Shown: positions 22,478 to 30,669 of the stretch, one piece after another
Layout of the letters: each line of letters starts with the position of its first letter
How positions within the stretch are numbered: the stretch's first letter is position 1
Assembly (NCBI RefSeq): GCF_902706035.1
Contig: NZ_CACSJA010000044.1
Coordinates: 1 to 40,871 of the forward strand
Reading direction: 5' to 3'
Length of the DNA stretch: 40,871 bases
Source of the DNA: Pantoea sp. 18069
Lineage (GTDB): Bacteria; Pseudomonadota; Gammaproteobacteria; Burkholderiales; Burkholderiaceae_C
Position numbers and translations under genes: made by a program
Notes under the pieces: model-generated
What the model was told of the DNA's origin: nothing
Seen by the model: the letters and a program-made list of their open reading frames with translations, nothing else
The model's database searches: none

Positions 22478-22555
22478 ATGCCCCTCAAATACTCCACGGC
22501 GCCGGCCGCAAACGGACATGCCGCCACCTTCTTCACAAGGGGGGCGCGAGCATGA
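22478..22555 (+). CDS. Small protein, 25 aa, coupled to the holin
   Basis: ATG at 22478 with AAGGA six bases upstream; the 25-codon frame (MPLKYSTAPAANGHAATFFT and so on) ends as ATGA on the holin start. It may be a short leader peptide that couples translation into the holin, or the remnant of a longer gene. The ribosome site and overlap are its only support. Confidence 0.4.
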   Translation: MPLKYSTAPAANGHAATFFTRGARA

Positions 22556-22857
22556 AAAAACCACTCATCGCCTTGCTGGCGCTGCTGGGCATTCAGCACC
22601 ACTTGAGTGCCGAGCAACGAGATGACATTGCCGGCGCGCTCTATCAAGCAACTCCCGGAGCTGTCACAGCGGGAAGTTTCCGCCTTGTCGGCCTGCCTCT
22701 TAGCGATTGGCTGGTGCTGGCCTCCATAGCATTTGTGGCGTTGCAGGCTGCATACCTGATCTGGAAGTGGCGCCGCGATTCTCGCCAAGAGGCCCGCGCC
22801 GCGCGCCGTGCCGAGTTGCTGGAGAAGTCCTGCGTTTCGGATCGGGGGCCTGCATGA
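22552..22857 (+). CDS. Holin, 101 aa
   Basis: ATG 22552 after AAGGGGGG. The protein has a short hydrophobic N-terminus (MKKPLIALLALLGIQ), a polar middle, one strong membrane helix at about 49-70 (LSDWLVLASIAFVALQAAYL) and a basic, charged tail (WKWRRDSRQEARAARRAELL). Size, topology and the position directly before the endolysin identify it as the holin or, with a SAR endolysin, a pinholin. Its stop overlaps the endolysin start. Confidence 0.75.
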   Translation: MKKPLIALLALLGIQHHLSAEQRDDIAGALYQATPGAVTAGSFRLVGLPLSDWLVLASIAFVALQAAYLIWKWRRDSRQEARAARRAELLEKSCVSDRGPA

Positions 22858-23513
22858 GCAAGGTCCCTAAATTCCTTGCATCGAGCCTGGCCGCGCTGGC
22901 GCTGCTCGCAGGGCTGGGTGGTGGCGGCGCCATCCTCATCCACGATCAACCGTTGCAGGTGTCGGCCGCCGAGATGCAGCAGGCGCTGGCCGACCAATAC
23001 GTGCGCGTCGTCGCCGCGGACCCTACCACCAGCCAGGCAGTCAAGGTGGCCATGGTGCTCGGCAGCTTCTACGAGTCCAGCGGCAAGCACATCGGCAAGC
23101 CCTACGTTGACAAGCTGGGCCGCGGTCAGCCGCTCACGGTCTGCAACGGCATCACCGGCGCCGGCGTTGTGGCCGGCAAGTGGTACAGCCCAGCCGAGTG
23201 CTACCAACTCGAAAAGCGCAGGTATCTGGCGGCCGAGCGCGCGGCGCAGCGCCTGCTGGTGCACTGGGATCGCTATGACCCGCTCGTGCAGGGCCAGTTC
23301 ATCGACTTCCTGCACAACAAAGGGGAGGGCGCATTCACCACCAGCACGATGCGGCGCAAGGCCAACGCCGGCGACCTGGTGGGCGCGTGCCGCGAGAACC
23401 CGCGCTGGAACAAAGGCACCGTGGCCGGGCTGCTGCAGGTGCTGCCAGGCCTGCAGGGCCGCGCCGATGCAAACGACGAGATTTGCCGCCTGTGGCGAGT
23501 GAGTACGCCATGA
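22854..23513 (+). CDS. SAR-type endolysin, GH24-like lysozyme, 219 aa
   Basis: ATG 22854 overlaps the holin stop. The N-terminus (KVPKFLASSLAALALLAGLG then GGGAILIHDQ) is a Gly/Ala-rich, weak membrane segment typical of signal-arrest-release endolysins, which wait in the inner membrane and escape when it is depolarised. The lysozyme part has YESSGKHIGKPYVDKLGRGQ then PLTVCNGIT. The Glu-Asp-Thr triad is probably Glu in YESS, Asp in VDKL and Thr in LTVC, with wider Glu-Asp and Asp-Thr spacing than in T4 lysozyme. It should cleave peptidoglycan glycan strands. Confidence 0.8.
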   Translation: MSKVPKFLASSLAALALLAGLGGGGAILIHDQPLQVSAAEMQQALADQYVRVVAADPTTSQAVKVAMVLGSFYESSGKHIGKPYVDKLGRGQPLTVCNGITGAGVVAGKWYSPAECYQLEKRRYLAAERAAQRLLVHWDRYDPLVQGQFIDFLHNKGEGAFTTSTMRRKANAGDLVGACRENPRWNKGTVAGLLQVLPGLQGRADANDEICRLWRVSTP

Positions 23514-24004
23514 GCATCCGCGCAGTCACCCACCTTGCCGCCGCCGGCGCCGCGGCCCTGGCCGTCTGGATCTTCCAGGACGCGCGGCTCGGCGTCGACC
23601 TGGCCGAGGCCAATCTGGCCGCCACCACCTACCAGCTCGATGTCAGCCAGGCCCAGCGCGCGGCCGATGCGCGCGTTGCGCTGGTTGGCCAGCAGATTTC
23701 CAGCACATACCAAGGAGCCCTGAATGCTGCCCGTACACGCGAGGCGCTGCTGCGCACTGAGCTTGACCGCCTGCATGTTGTTTCTGACGGCCTGCGCGCA
23801 ACCGCCGCAGATGCCGCCCGCCGACTTGCCGAAGCTCCCCCCGCGACCGTCCTTGACTACGCCCTTACCGGAAACGCCGTATTCGACGACTGCCGAGCAG
23901 CGTATGCAGGGATGGTCAAAAAAGCTGATGGGCACGCAGCTGATGTCCGAACCCTCAGCGAAGCCTGGCCAGTGATCACAACCCCCAAGAAAGAAGTCCC
24001 ATGA
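23510..24004 (+). CDS. Rz-like i-spanin, 164 aa
   Basis: ATG 23510 overlaps the endolysin stop (ATGA). Residues about 5-25 form a membrane anchor (VTHLAAAGAAALAVWIFQ) and the rest is a periplasmic helical, coiled-coil-forming part (LNAARTREALLRTELDRLHV and ATAADAARRLAEA), as in DUF2514-type Rz proteins. With the Rz1 lipoprotein encoded inside it, it would fuse inner and outer membranes in the last lysis step. Confidence 0.82.
   Translation: MSIRAVTHLAAAGAAALAVWIFQDARLGVDLAEANLAATTYQLDVSQAQRAADARVALVGQQISSTYQGALNAARTREALLRTELDRLHVVSDGLRATAADAARRLAEAPPATVLDYALTGNAVFDDCRAAYAGMVKKADGHAADVRTLSEAWPVITTPKKEVP
23724..23975 (+). CDS. Rz1-like o-spanin lipoprotein, nested in Rz, 83 aa
   Basis: Read in a different frame inside the Rz-like gene, ATG 23724. 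It has a basic, hydrophobic signal peptide and a lipobox LTAC with the lipidated Cys at residue 24, followed by a Pro-rich segment (AQPPQMPPADLPKLPPRP), all hallmarks of Rz1. The mature protein would be held in the outer membrane and bind the C-terminus of Rz. Full nesting is normal for this pair. Confidence 0.85.
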   Translation: MLPVHARRCCALSLTACMLFLTACAQPPQMPPADLPKLPPRPSLTTPLPETPYSTTAEQRMQGWSKKLMGTQLMSEPSAKPGQ

Positions 24005-24753
24005 CCAAGTACCGTAAAAAGCCCGTAGTCATCGAAGCCGTCACGTTTGATGAGCTGGTGGCCCATGGCCTCAAGAACTGCACTTCCGCCGTCGATGGCA
24101 TGCCCTGGGCGTTTGACTACAACGGCCATCCCATCACCCACGAGAACGACGACTGCTACCTGATCCCCACGTTGGAAGGCGTGATGAAGATGGGGCGCAG
24201 CGACATGCTGCTTACCGGTGTCAAGGGCGAAATTTACCCGTGCAAGCGCGACATTTTTGAAGCGACCTATGACGTTCTGGGCGGCAGCGCCATGACATTT
24301 GGCCAGGCCATCGAAGCTGCCAAGGTCGGCCAGCGCATCGCGCGCACCGGCTGGAACGGTAAAGGCATGTTCGTCTACTTGGTGCCGGCCGCCAGCTATC
24401 CCGTGCAGACCGGCGCGGCGAAGGCCCACTTCGGCGAAGGCGCGATGGTGCCCTATAACCCTTATCTTGCCATCAAGAACGTGGACGAGACCGTCAGCAC
24501 CTGGGTGCCGAGCGTCAACGACTGCCTTGCCGGCGACTGGGGCGTTGTGGGTCAGGCCGTGCCCGGCCACCAGCAGCGCGTGCTGGCCGAGAAGCTGGAA
24601 CTCGATCTGCGCATCAGCGCCCTGGACCCCTTCATCGATCGCAACCCAATATTCGCCACTCTGCCCGTCGATGAGCAGGCCCGCCTGAAACGCCAGCTCG
24701 ACGTCATGCATGAGCTGTCCTCGATCCTGGGCGAGCGCATCGCCCAGTTCTAA
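24001..24753 (+). CDS. Three-part fusion with central Tad2 (DUF2829) domain, 250 aa
   Basis: ATG 24001 overlaps the Rz stop (ATGA). Residues 1-92 match a common phage domain (KYRKKPVVIEA, LIPTLEGVMKM, LLTGVKGEIYPCKRDIFEAT). Residues 97-183 are DUF2829: MTFGQAIEAAKVGQRIARTG, WNGKGMFVYLVP, YNPYLAIKN, and WVPSVNDCLAGDW. DUF2829 proteins include Tad2, which sponges the cyclic ADP-ribose-type signal of Thoeris defence. Residues 190-250 form a helical tail (LVIGERIAQF-like ending in SILGERIAQF) seen on other phage proteins. The assignment is by motif; anti-Thoeris activity is inferred. It closes the lysis block, unusual for an early-acting anti-defence gene. Confidence 0.75.
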   Translation: MTKYRKKPVVIEAVTFDELVAHGLKNCTSAVDGMPWAFDYNGHPITHENDDCYLIPTLEGVMKMGRSDMLLTGVKGEIYPCKRDIFEATYDVLGGSAMTFGQAIEAAKVGQRIARTGWNGKGMFVYLVPAASYPVQTGAAKAHFGEGAMVPYNPYLAIKNVDETVSTWVPSVNDCLAGDWGVVGQAVPGHQQRVLAEKLELDLRISALDPFIDRNPIFATLPVDEQARLKRQLDVMHELSSILGERIAQF

Positions 24754-24789
24754 GCCGGTTGGAGCGGGCTGGTGAAGCGAGGTCGACAC

Positions 24790-24822
24790 CCCCTTGAATT
24801 CTTCTCAGTCTTGTTGTTTCAT
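24790..24822 (+). promoter_or_regulatory. Late promoter 3 (packaging and structural block)
   Basis: CCCCCTTGAATTC with -35 TTGAAT at 24794-24799, 17-base spacer, -10 TTTCAT at 24817-24822, then TGCCCGCGCC. The nearest relative is the promoter at 12316-12348. Predicted start about 24829, 31 bases before the terminase start. Confidence 0.6.
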
Positions 24823-24859
24823 TGCCCGCGCCCAATAGAGGGCATGCCACTGACAGGAC

Positions 24860-25519
24860 TTGAGCAAGAAGCGCGCGTCACCTGATCAAAACGCCAACCC
24901 GGCCTCGAAGACCGCGCCTACCCGCGTCCGCACCTCATCTTTCAAAGCCCCGGCTTCAGCCACGAAGCCGCCTGCGGCTGCCAAGACCTCCCCCATCAAA
25001 ACAGCCATCAAGCCTCTGACGCCTTTTCAACGATGGTCGTCGGGCATTGGTGCGCTTGACCAGTTCCTGGCATTCGTCCTGGAGGGCGGTCATATGGCCG
25101 ATTTCTGCCGCCAGAACGAGTTTGCGTACACGACCATGCTGGACTGGATCAACGCCGACCCGTCCCGCGCCGAGATGTACGCACGCGCGCGCGAGGACCG
25201 CTCGGACAAGCTGGCCGACGAGATCGTGGCGATTTCGGACGAATGCGAGTATGAGCCGGTCACGGACATCAGTGGAAACACCGTGGGCGTGGTGTTCGAC
25301 AAGACGGCCGTAGCACGCAACAAACTGCGCATCGACGCTCGCAAGTGGACTGCTGCGAAGCTCAAGCCGCGTGTCTACGGCGACAAGGTCCATCTGGAGG
25401 GCACTGTCGACCACAAGGTGATGAGCGATGACGCGCTGCTGCTGCGCCTGTCCAAGCTGGGGGTGAAGGTGGACGGCATCGTGCCGCTGGGTGAATCGGG
25501 GAGCGGTGATGCTGGCTGA
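24860..25519 (+). CDS. terS: Terminase small subunit, 219 aa
   Basis: The only in-frame start before the conserved region is TTG 24860; AGGA is almost touching it, so the start is uncertain. The N-terminal 50 residues are basic and Ala/Pro/Lys-rich. The terminase part includes a helix-turn-helix-like segment (HMADFCRQNEFAYTTMLDWI), then RAREDRSDKLADEIVAISDE and VARNKLRIDARKWTAAKLKP with RVYGDK, typical of small subunits that recognise phage DNA for packaging. It precedes the large subunit with an 11-base overlap. Confidence 0.8.
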   Translation: MSKKRASPDQNANPASKTAPTRVRTSSFKAPASATKPPAAAKTSPIKTAIKPLTPFQRWSSGIGALDQFLAFVLEGGHMADFCRQNEFAYTTMLDWINADPSRAEMYARAREDRSDKLADEIVAISDECEYEPVTDISGNTVGVVFDKTAVARNKLRIDARKWTAAKLKPRVYGDKVHLEGTVDHKVMSDDALLLRLSKLGVKVDGIVPLGESGSGDAG

Positions 25520-26957
25520 ATCCCTCCTGCATCTCACCCCTGATCAGCGCATCGAGCTTGCCGGGCTCCTGGATGAGCTTGAGCGGCGTCGGCGCACGCG
25601 GCTGCTGGACACCATGTTTCCCGACGCAGGCCCACTGCGCCGTGAGCTGTATCCGCGGCATGTGCAATTTTTTGAGCTGGGCGCGACCTGCAGCGAACGC
25701 GTCTTCATGGCCGGTAACCGGGTTGGCAAGACCGTGGCTGCGGGGACCGAGCTGGCTTATCACCTCACGGGGCGCTATCCGTGGTGGTGGGCCGGACACC
25801 GCTTCGACAAGCCGGTGCGCGCGCTGATTTCTGGCGATACGCACGAAACGACGCGCGACATTCTGCAGCTCAAGCTGCTGGGCTCGACCACCGACAAGCC
25901 GGAACGTTTCGGTACCGGGCTGATACCAGGCGACGCGATCACCGGCATCGTGTCGCGCACCCACGTCAAGGGCGCGGTCGAGCGCGCAATGATCAGGCAT
26001 GCGAGCGGCGGCGAGTCGGAGCTGTGGATGCGCAGCTATGTGCAGGGGCGCGAGATTTTCCAGGGCTTCGAGCTGGACATTTTTTGGGCGGATGAGGAGT
26101 GCCCCGAGGACGTGTACGAAGAGGGCCAGGTGCGTTTGATGACGCGCGCGGGTATCTCCATGCTGACGTTCACGCCGCTGTCGGGCCTCACGCCGCTGGT
26201 GCAGCAACTGACATCGCCCGATCCCGAAGGCAAGGTGATTGGTCGAGCAGTGGTGCAGTGTGGCTGGGACGATGTGCCGCACCTGACCGCAGAGGCCAAA
26301 GCCAAGCTGCTGTCGCGCCTCATGCCGCATCAGCGCGATGCGCGCACCAAGGGTGTTCCAGCGCTGGGCGCGGGCGCAATCTACCCGGTGCCCGAGAACG
26401 ACATCGTGGTACCGGATTTCGCTCTACCCGACTTCTGGCCTCGTGCCTATGGCATGGATGTGGGCTGGAACCGCACCGCGGCCATCTGGGGTGCGCACGA
26501 CCGCGATTCGGACATCGTTTACCTGTACAGCAGCCACTATCGCGGCCAGGCCGAGCCTTCGGTACATACGGCCTCGATCAAGGCGCGCGGCGATTGGATA
26601 CCCGGCGCTATCGATCCGGCTGCGAAAGGGCGCTCGCAGAAGGATGGCGAGCAACTGCTGCAGAACTACGTTGACCTGGGCCTGCAACTGACCCCCGCCA
26701 ACAACGGTGTGGAGTCCGGCATCTACCAGGTCTGGGAGCGCATGAGCACCGGCCGCCTGAAGGTCTTCAAGTCGATGCACGACTGGCTCAACGAATACCG
26801 CATTTACCGGCGCGACGACAAGGGCCAGATCGTCAAGAAGGACGACCACGCCATGGACGCGACGCGCTATCTCATCGTGACGGGGCTGTCTCTGGCCTCC
26901 GTCAAACCTCGCGCCAGCAGCAGCTCTGCACGGCGCAAATCCTGGAGAGTTGTATGA
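25509..26957 (+). CDS. terL: Terminase large subunit, 482 aa
   Basis: Start ATG 25509 (MLAESLLHLTP) after GGGAG. Walker A is MAGNRVGKT at 67-75, Walker B IFWADEE at 191-197, and the C-terminal RNase H-like nuclease starts with GMDVGWN (Asp317), with GAIDPAAKG (Asp369) and KKDDHAMDATRYL as further acidic segments. This is the ATP-driven motor that packages and cuts DNA. The P22/T7-like size and small-subunit order fit a podovirus. Confidence 0.93.
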   Translation: MLAESLLHLTPDQRIELAGLLDELERRRRTRLLDTMFPDAGPLRRELYPRHVQFFELGATCSERVFMAGNRVGKTVAAGTELAYHLTGRYPWWWAGHRFDKPVRALISGDTHETTRDILQLKLLGSTTDKPERFGTGLIPGDAITGIVSRTHVKGAVERAMIRHASGGESELWMRSYVQGREIFQGFELDIFWADEECPEDVYEEGQVRLMTRAGISMLTFTPLSGLTPLVQQLTSPDPEGKVIGRAVVQCGWDDVPHLTAEAKAKLLSRLMPHQRDARTKGVPALGAGAIYPVPENDIVVPDFALPDFWPRAYGMDVGWNRTAAIWGAHDRDSDIVYLYSSHYRGQAEPSVHTASIKARGDWIPGAIDPAAKGRSQKDGEQLLQNYVDLGLQLTPANNGVESGIYQVWERMSTGRLKVFKSMHDWLNEYRIYRRDDKGQIVKKDDHAMDATRYLIVTGLSLASVKPRASSSSARRKSWRVV

Positions 26958-27436
26958 CCTCGATTCTTGGGCCACGCGGCACGCCGGTGGCCGAACTGGG
27001 CGGTGAACGCGCGTGGCGTCAGCGCGTGATTGGCGACGTGGTGTGCAGCTACCAGTGGCTGGACCTGCGCGCGGCGGGCGACGATACCGCGGACGGCGAG
27101 CCCGAGCCTGCCATGGTGCTGTTTCCAGCCTTTCGTCGCATGGAGACCGGCGCCTATGTCATTCCCCAGCGCAATGCCTACGCCTACGTGGACAACAAGG
27201 GCAACCCCACCCCGCAGTTCATCCGGACCGCGGCGCTCGCGGCCGAAACGATGGGCTTCACGATGACCGACCGCAGCAGCATCAGCCGCATGCTGGACAT
27301 CATCTGCGAGGGCATCCCCGACCTGATCGACATGCCGTCGGAGCAGCCGCGCGCGCTGGAGGTGCAGCGCCACCGCCTGGGCATTGAGGTGACGGCCCGC
27401 GCTTGCGGCAAAGACCTGCATAGCGAGGTGCTGTGA
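26954..27436 (+). CDS. Hypothetical head-region protein, 160 aa
   Basis: ATG 26954 overlaps the terminase stop. The protein is compact with mixed strands and helices (ARWRQRVIGDV-like start, MVLFPAFRRMETGAYVIPQR, TAALAAETMGFTMTDRSSIS) and a C-terminal helix. I see no membrane segment or enzyme motif. Position between terminase and portal suggests a head or packaging accessory protein. Family not recognised. Confidence 0.65.
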   Translation: MTSILGPRGTPVAELGGERAWRQRVIGDVVCSYQWLDLRAAGDDTADGEPEPAMVLFPAFRRMETGAYVIPQRNAYAYVDNKGNPTPQFIRTAALAAETMGFTMTDRSSISRMLDIICEGIPDLIDMPSEQPRALEVQRHRLGIEVTARACGKDLHSEVL

Positions 27437-29700
27437 TGTTCGAAGTGCGCGACAACCCTTCCACCCCGGCAGGCGACACGCTGGATAAGGTCAACGTGGA
27501 GCCTATGGCCGAGGGCGCGGCCGAAGGCGGGCAAAACGAAATGGTGCAGCAGAGGCACGCCACGCTCATGGAGCTGCTGCAGTACGAGCACGAGCGCCAG
27601 GGCGAGGAGCGCCAGCAGATGCAGATCGATGAGGACTACCAAGACCATTTGCAATGGCGCCCAGAGGATGCCCGTGAACTGATGGATCGCGGTCAGGCTC
27701 CTGTGGTCTTCAACGAGGGACGACAGACCATCGAATGGATCTGCGGTACCGAGAAGCGCTTGCGCAAAGACTACAAGGTGCTGCCGCGCGAGCGCGACGA
27801 CGAGGCCATGGCCGAGGTTAAAACGAAGCTCATCAAGTACACGGACGATGTGAACATGACGCAGTGGCACCGCAGCCGGGCATTCCGCCAGTCGGTGACG
27901 GCCGGCCTGAGCTGGCTGGAGGAGGGAGTGAACCGTGATCCCGAGCGTGAGCTCATCTACTCGGGCTGGGAGGACTGGCGCAACGTATACCGCGACAGCC
28001 ACAGCCGCAACCTGGATTACAACGTCGACGCGCGCTACCTGTTCCGCCGACGCGTGGTGGATCTGGATTACGCGGTCGCGCTGCTGCCTCAGAGCCGTGT
28101 CCACCTGCTGACTATGGCCGGCAGGCACGACGACCTGGACCCAGAAGGCATCTGGTATCTGGGCGAGCGGCTGACCGGCGCCAGCGAAACCGAGTGGGGT
28201 ACTGCTGCCCACATCTTTGGTGCGCGCGCGGCAAACATCGCTCGGTCAGGCTACTACGACAACAGCCGACGCCGCTCTGTGGAGCTGCTGGAATGCTGGT
28301 ACCGCGTGCCTGAGCGCGTGAGCGTGTTTGCGGACGGACAGCTGGCGGGGAAGATTTTCAATTCCGCCGATCCGCTGCACGCCTTTGAGCGAGAAGCGAA
28401 ATCCGCGCGCCTGTATGACACGGTGAAATTCCGCATGCGAGTGCAAATCTGCACGCGCGAAGCGCCTTGCCTGGACATGCCAAGCCCATTCCGGCACAAC
28501 CGATTCCTGATGGTGCCCATCTGGGGCTACCGACGCGCGCGCGACGGCCTGGCCTACGGTGCGTGGCGCGGCATGCGAGACATTCAGGACGACCTGAACA
28601 AGCGCCGCTCGAAGGCGCTGTTCGCCTTGAGCGTGAACCGCATCATCATGGAGAAGGGCGCTGTGGATGACATCGATGACCTGCGTGAGGAGGCAGCGCG
28701 GCCGGACGGGATCATTGTCAAGAACCAGCAGCGGGAATTGAAGTTCGACACCAACATGGGCGACTTCCAAGCCAACGTGGAGCTGGCCGCGCAGGATGCG
28801 CAACTGATCCGCAATGCCGGTGGGGTGACGGAAGAAAATTTGGGGCGCAACACCAATGCCAGCAGCGGCGTAGCAATTCATGCCAAGCAGGACCAGGGCT
28901 CGCTCACAACCAGCGAGTTCTTCGACAACCTGCTGCTGGCGATCCGCCAGGCCGGTCAGCTGCGCCTGAGCCATATCGAGCAGTTCTACACCGAGGAAAA
29001 GGTGGTGCGCATCGTGGGCGAGGGCCAACGCCCCATCGAGTGGCTGACCATCAACCAACAGGACCCGGCCACGGGAGAAATCCTCAACGACATCACCGCG
29101 CGTGAAGCGGATTTCATTGTGGACGCGCAGGATTACCGCTCGTCGATGGCCCAGGCCGCCCTGGAGCAGATGTTCGGGCTGCTGGGCCAGATCGCGACTT
29201 ACGCACCTCAGGTGGTGCTGTCGGTGCTGGACTTGGTGGTGGAGTCCGCCGATATCCAGGGCAAGGAAGAGTGGGTGGCGCGCATCCGCAAGATCAATGG
29301 CCAGCGCGATCCGAGCAAGCCGCCTACGCCCGAGGAGGTCCAGCAAGAGCAGGCAGCAGCAGCCAAGCAGGCCGAGTCCGAGCAGTTGGCCGCCGACACC
29401 GCGCGCGCGCAGCTGGGCAAGATCCAGGCCGAACTGAACCTGGTGCAGGCGCAGATCAAGAAGCTGGGAGTGGACGACGTGCTCAAGAAGGTGCAGTCGA
29501 TGCTGGCCGCCCTGCAGGCCGGTCAGATCGTGACCGCCCAGCCGAACGTCGCGCCCGCGGCCGACGAAATCACCGCGGCGGCTGGCCTGGATGACGCCTT
29601 GCCCGCTGCCGAGGTCACCGCGCCCGCGCCAACCCAAGGCGAAGCCGCGGCGCCGCCGCAATCCGAATTCCAACCCGCTCCCACCGAGCAACCCCAGTAA
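27436..29700 (+). CDS. P22-type portal protein, 754 aa
   Basis: ATG 27436 overlaps the previous stop as TGATG; GTG 27433 is an alternative. The length and sequence fit P22-like portals: VVFNEGRQTIEWICGTEKRL near residue 100, the helical and beta core, GGVTEENLGRNTNASSGVAI near 465-485, and a long helical, coiled-coil C-terminus that would form the barrel (EQLAADTARAQLGKIQAELN, VQAQIKKLG) with a Pro/Ala tail. Twelve copies would form the DNA gate of the capsid. Confidence 0.87.
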   Translation: MFEVRDNPSTPAGDTLDKVNVEPMAEGAAEGGQNEMVQQRHATLMELLQYEHERQGEERQQMQIDEDYQDHLQWRPEDARELMDRGQAPVVFNEGRQTIEWICGTEKRLRKDYKVLPRERDDEAMAEVKTKLIKYTDDVNMTQWHRSRAFRQSVTAGLSWLEEGVNRDPERELIYSGWEDWRNVYRDSHSRNLDYNVDARYLFRRRVVDLDYAVALLPQSRVHLLTMAGRHDDLDPEGIWYLGERLTGASETEWGTAAHIFGARAANIARSGYYDNSRRRSVELLECWYRVPERVSVFADGQLAGKIFNSADPLHAFEREAKSARLYDTVKFRMRVQICTREAPCLDMPSPFRHNRFLMVPIWGYRRARDGLAYGAWRGMRDIQDDLNKRRSKALFALSVNRIIMEKGAVDDIDDLREEAARPDGIIVKNQQRELKFDTNMGDFQANVELAAQDAQLIRNAGGVTEENLGRNTNASSGVAIHAKQDQGSLTTSEFFDNLLLAIRQAGQLRLSHIEQFYTEEKVVRIVGEGQRPIEWLTINQQDPATGEILNDITAREADFIVDAQDYRSSMAQAALEQMFGLLGQIATYAPQVVLSVLDLVVESADIQGKEEWVARIRKINGQRDPSKPPTPEEVQQEQAAAAKQAESEQLAADTARAQLGKIQAELNLVQAQIKKLGVDDVLKKVQSMLAALQAGQIVTAQPNVAPAADEITAAAGLDDALPAAEVTAPAPTQGEAAAPPQSEFQPAPTEQPQ

Positions 29701-29712
29701 AGGAGTATTCCC

Positions 29713-30669
29713 ATGTCCATGTTCAACGAAGAAGACCTGGCAGGCCTGTCCGAAGCCGAGCGCAATGCACTGCGCGATATGTCCGAAGACGACGAGGATC
29801 TGCAGGGCGCGGCTGACAGCGCTGGAGGTGCTGATGACGCTGCCGACGTCGGCACCCCTATCGACCCTGCTGACGTTACTGGCGGCGCGGCCCAAGACCC
29901 AGATCCTAATGCCGGCGCGGCGAAGGATCTCGAAGGCAAGCCAGGCGTGGCGGACGGCGCGGCAGGCTCTGAACTCGATTCAGCGACATCTGCCCCGGTA
30001 CAGCCAGCGCTGCACCCTGTCACCCCGGAGGACGCCGGCGAGCAGCGCAAGGTCTTGCGCGCTGAAAAAGCCGACGCGCTGCAACAACTGCTGGATGGGG
30101 TGATCGACCAGGAGCAGTATCAAGAGGTAGAAGCCCGCGTGCAGGACAAGCTGGACGACCTGGCGCGCGCCGCGGCCGTGGATATGGCCCGTACGCAGCT
30201 TCAGCAAGACTCGATGATTGCCGAGTACGGGCAGCACCTTGCAGTCGTGCAAAAGGAGTTGAAGGCAGCCGGTATTGACCTGGATGGCGATGCAGGCTCG
30301 CAATTGGACCGCGCCATTCGACTGTTCGCCCAAGATGCGGCCGAGCGTGGTTTGGCGGATGCCGCGGGCAACATGGCCGCTTCGCGCGAAGCACTGGCCG
30401 AGGCGAAATCCTTGGTGCTGCGCCGCTTTGGCAAAGCCGCGGCGGAAGTTCCGGCGGCGCGCGCGTCCCAGCCACCTGCCGCTCCTACCCGCAGACCCGC
30501 ACCTGCCGATCGCTCTGCCTTGCCGCCCACCCTGGCCGGCGTGCCCGCGGCGGCAGATTCTGCTGTGGGCAACGAGTTCGCGCACCTGGATGGCTTGGAA
30601 GGTTCCGCGCTGGAGCGAGCGATCGCGGGCATGACGCCTGCGCAGCAAGACCGTTACCTGGGGGCCTGA
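29713..30669 (+). CDS. Scaffolding protein, 318 aa
   Basis: Strong site AAAGGAG eight bases before ATG 29713. Acidic, Ala/Asp-rich N-terminal half (SEDDEDLQGAADSAGGADDA), long charged helices (ADALQQLLDGVIDQEQYQEV and VEARVQDKLDDLARAAAV) and a Pro/Ala-rich C-terminus, the usual look of a podovirus scaffold. Position between portal and capsid genes agrees. The sequence itself is not diagnostic. Confidence 0.75.
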   Translation: MSMFNEEDLAGLSEAERNALRDMSEDDEDLQGAADSAGGADDAADVGTPIDPADVTGGAAQDPDPNAGAAKDLEGKPGVADGAAGSELDSATSAPVQPALHPVTPEDAGEQRKVLRAEKADALQQLLDGVIDQEQYQEVEARVQDKLDDLARAAAVDMARTQLQQDSMIAEYGQHLAVVQKELKAAGIDLDGDAGSQLDRAIRLFAQDAAERGLADAAGNMAASREALAEAKSLVLRRFGKAAAEVPAARASQPPAAPTRRPAPADRSALPPTLAGVPAAADSAVGNEFAHLDGLEGSALERAIAGMTPAQQDRYLGA

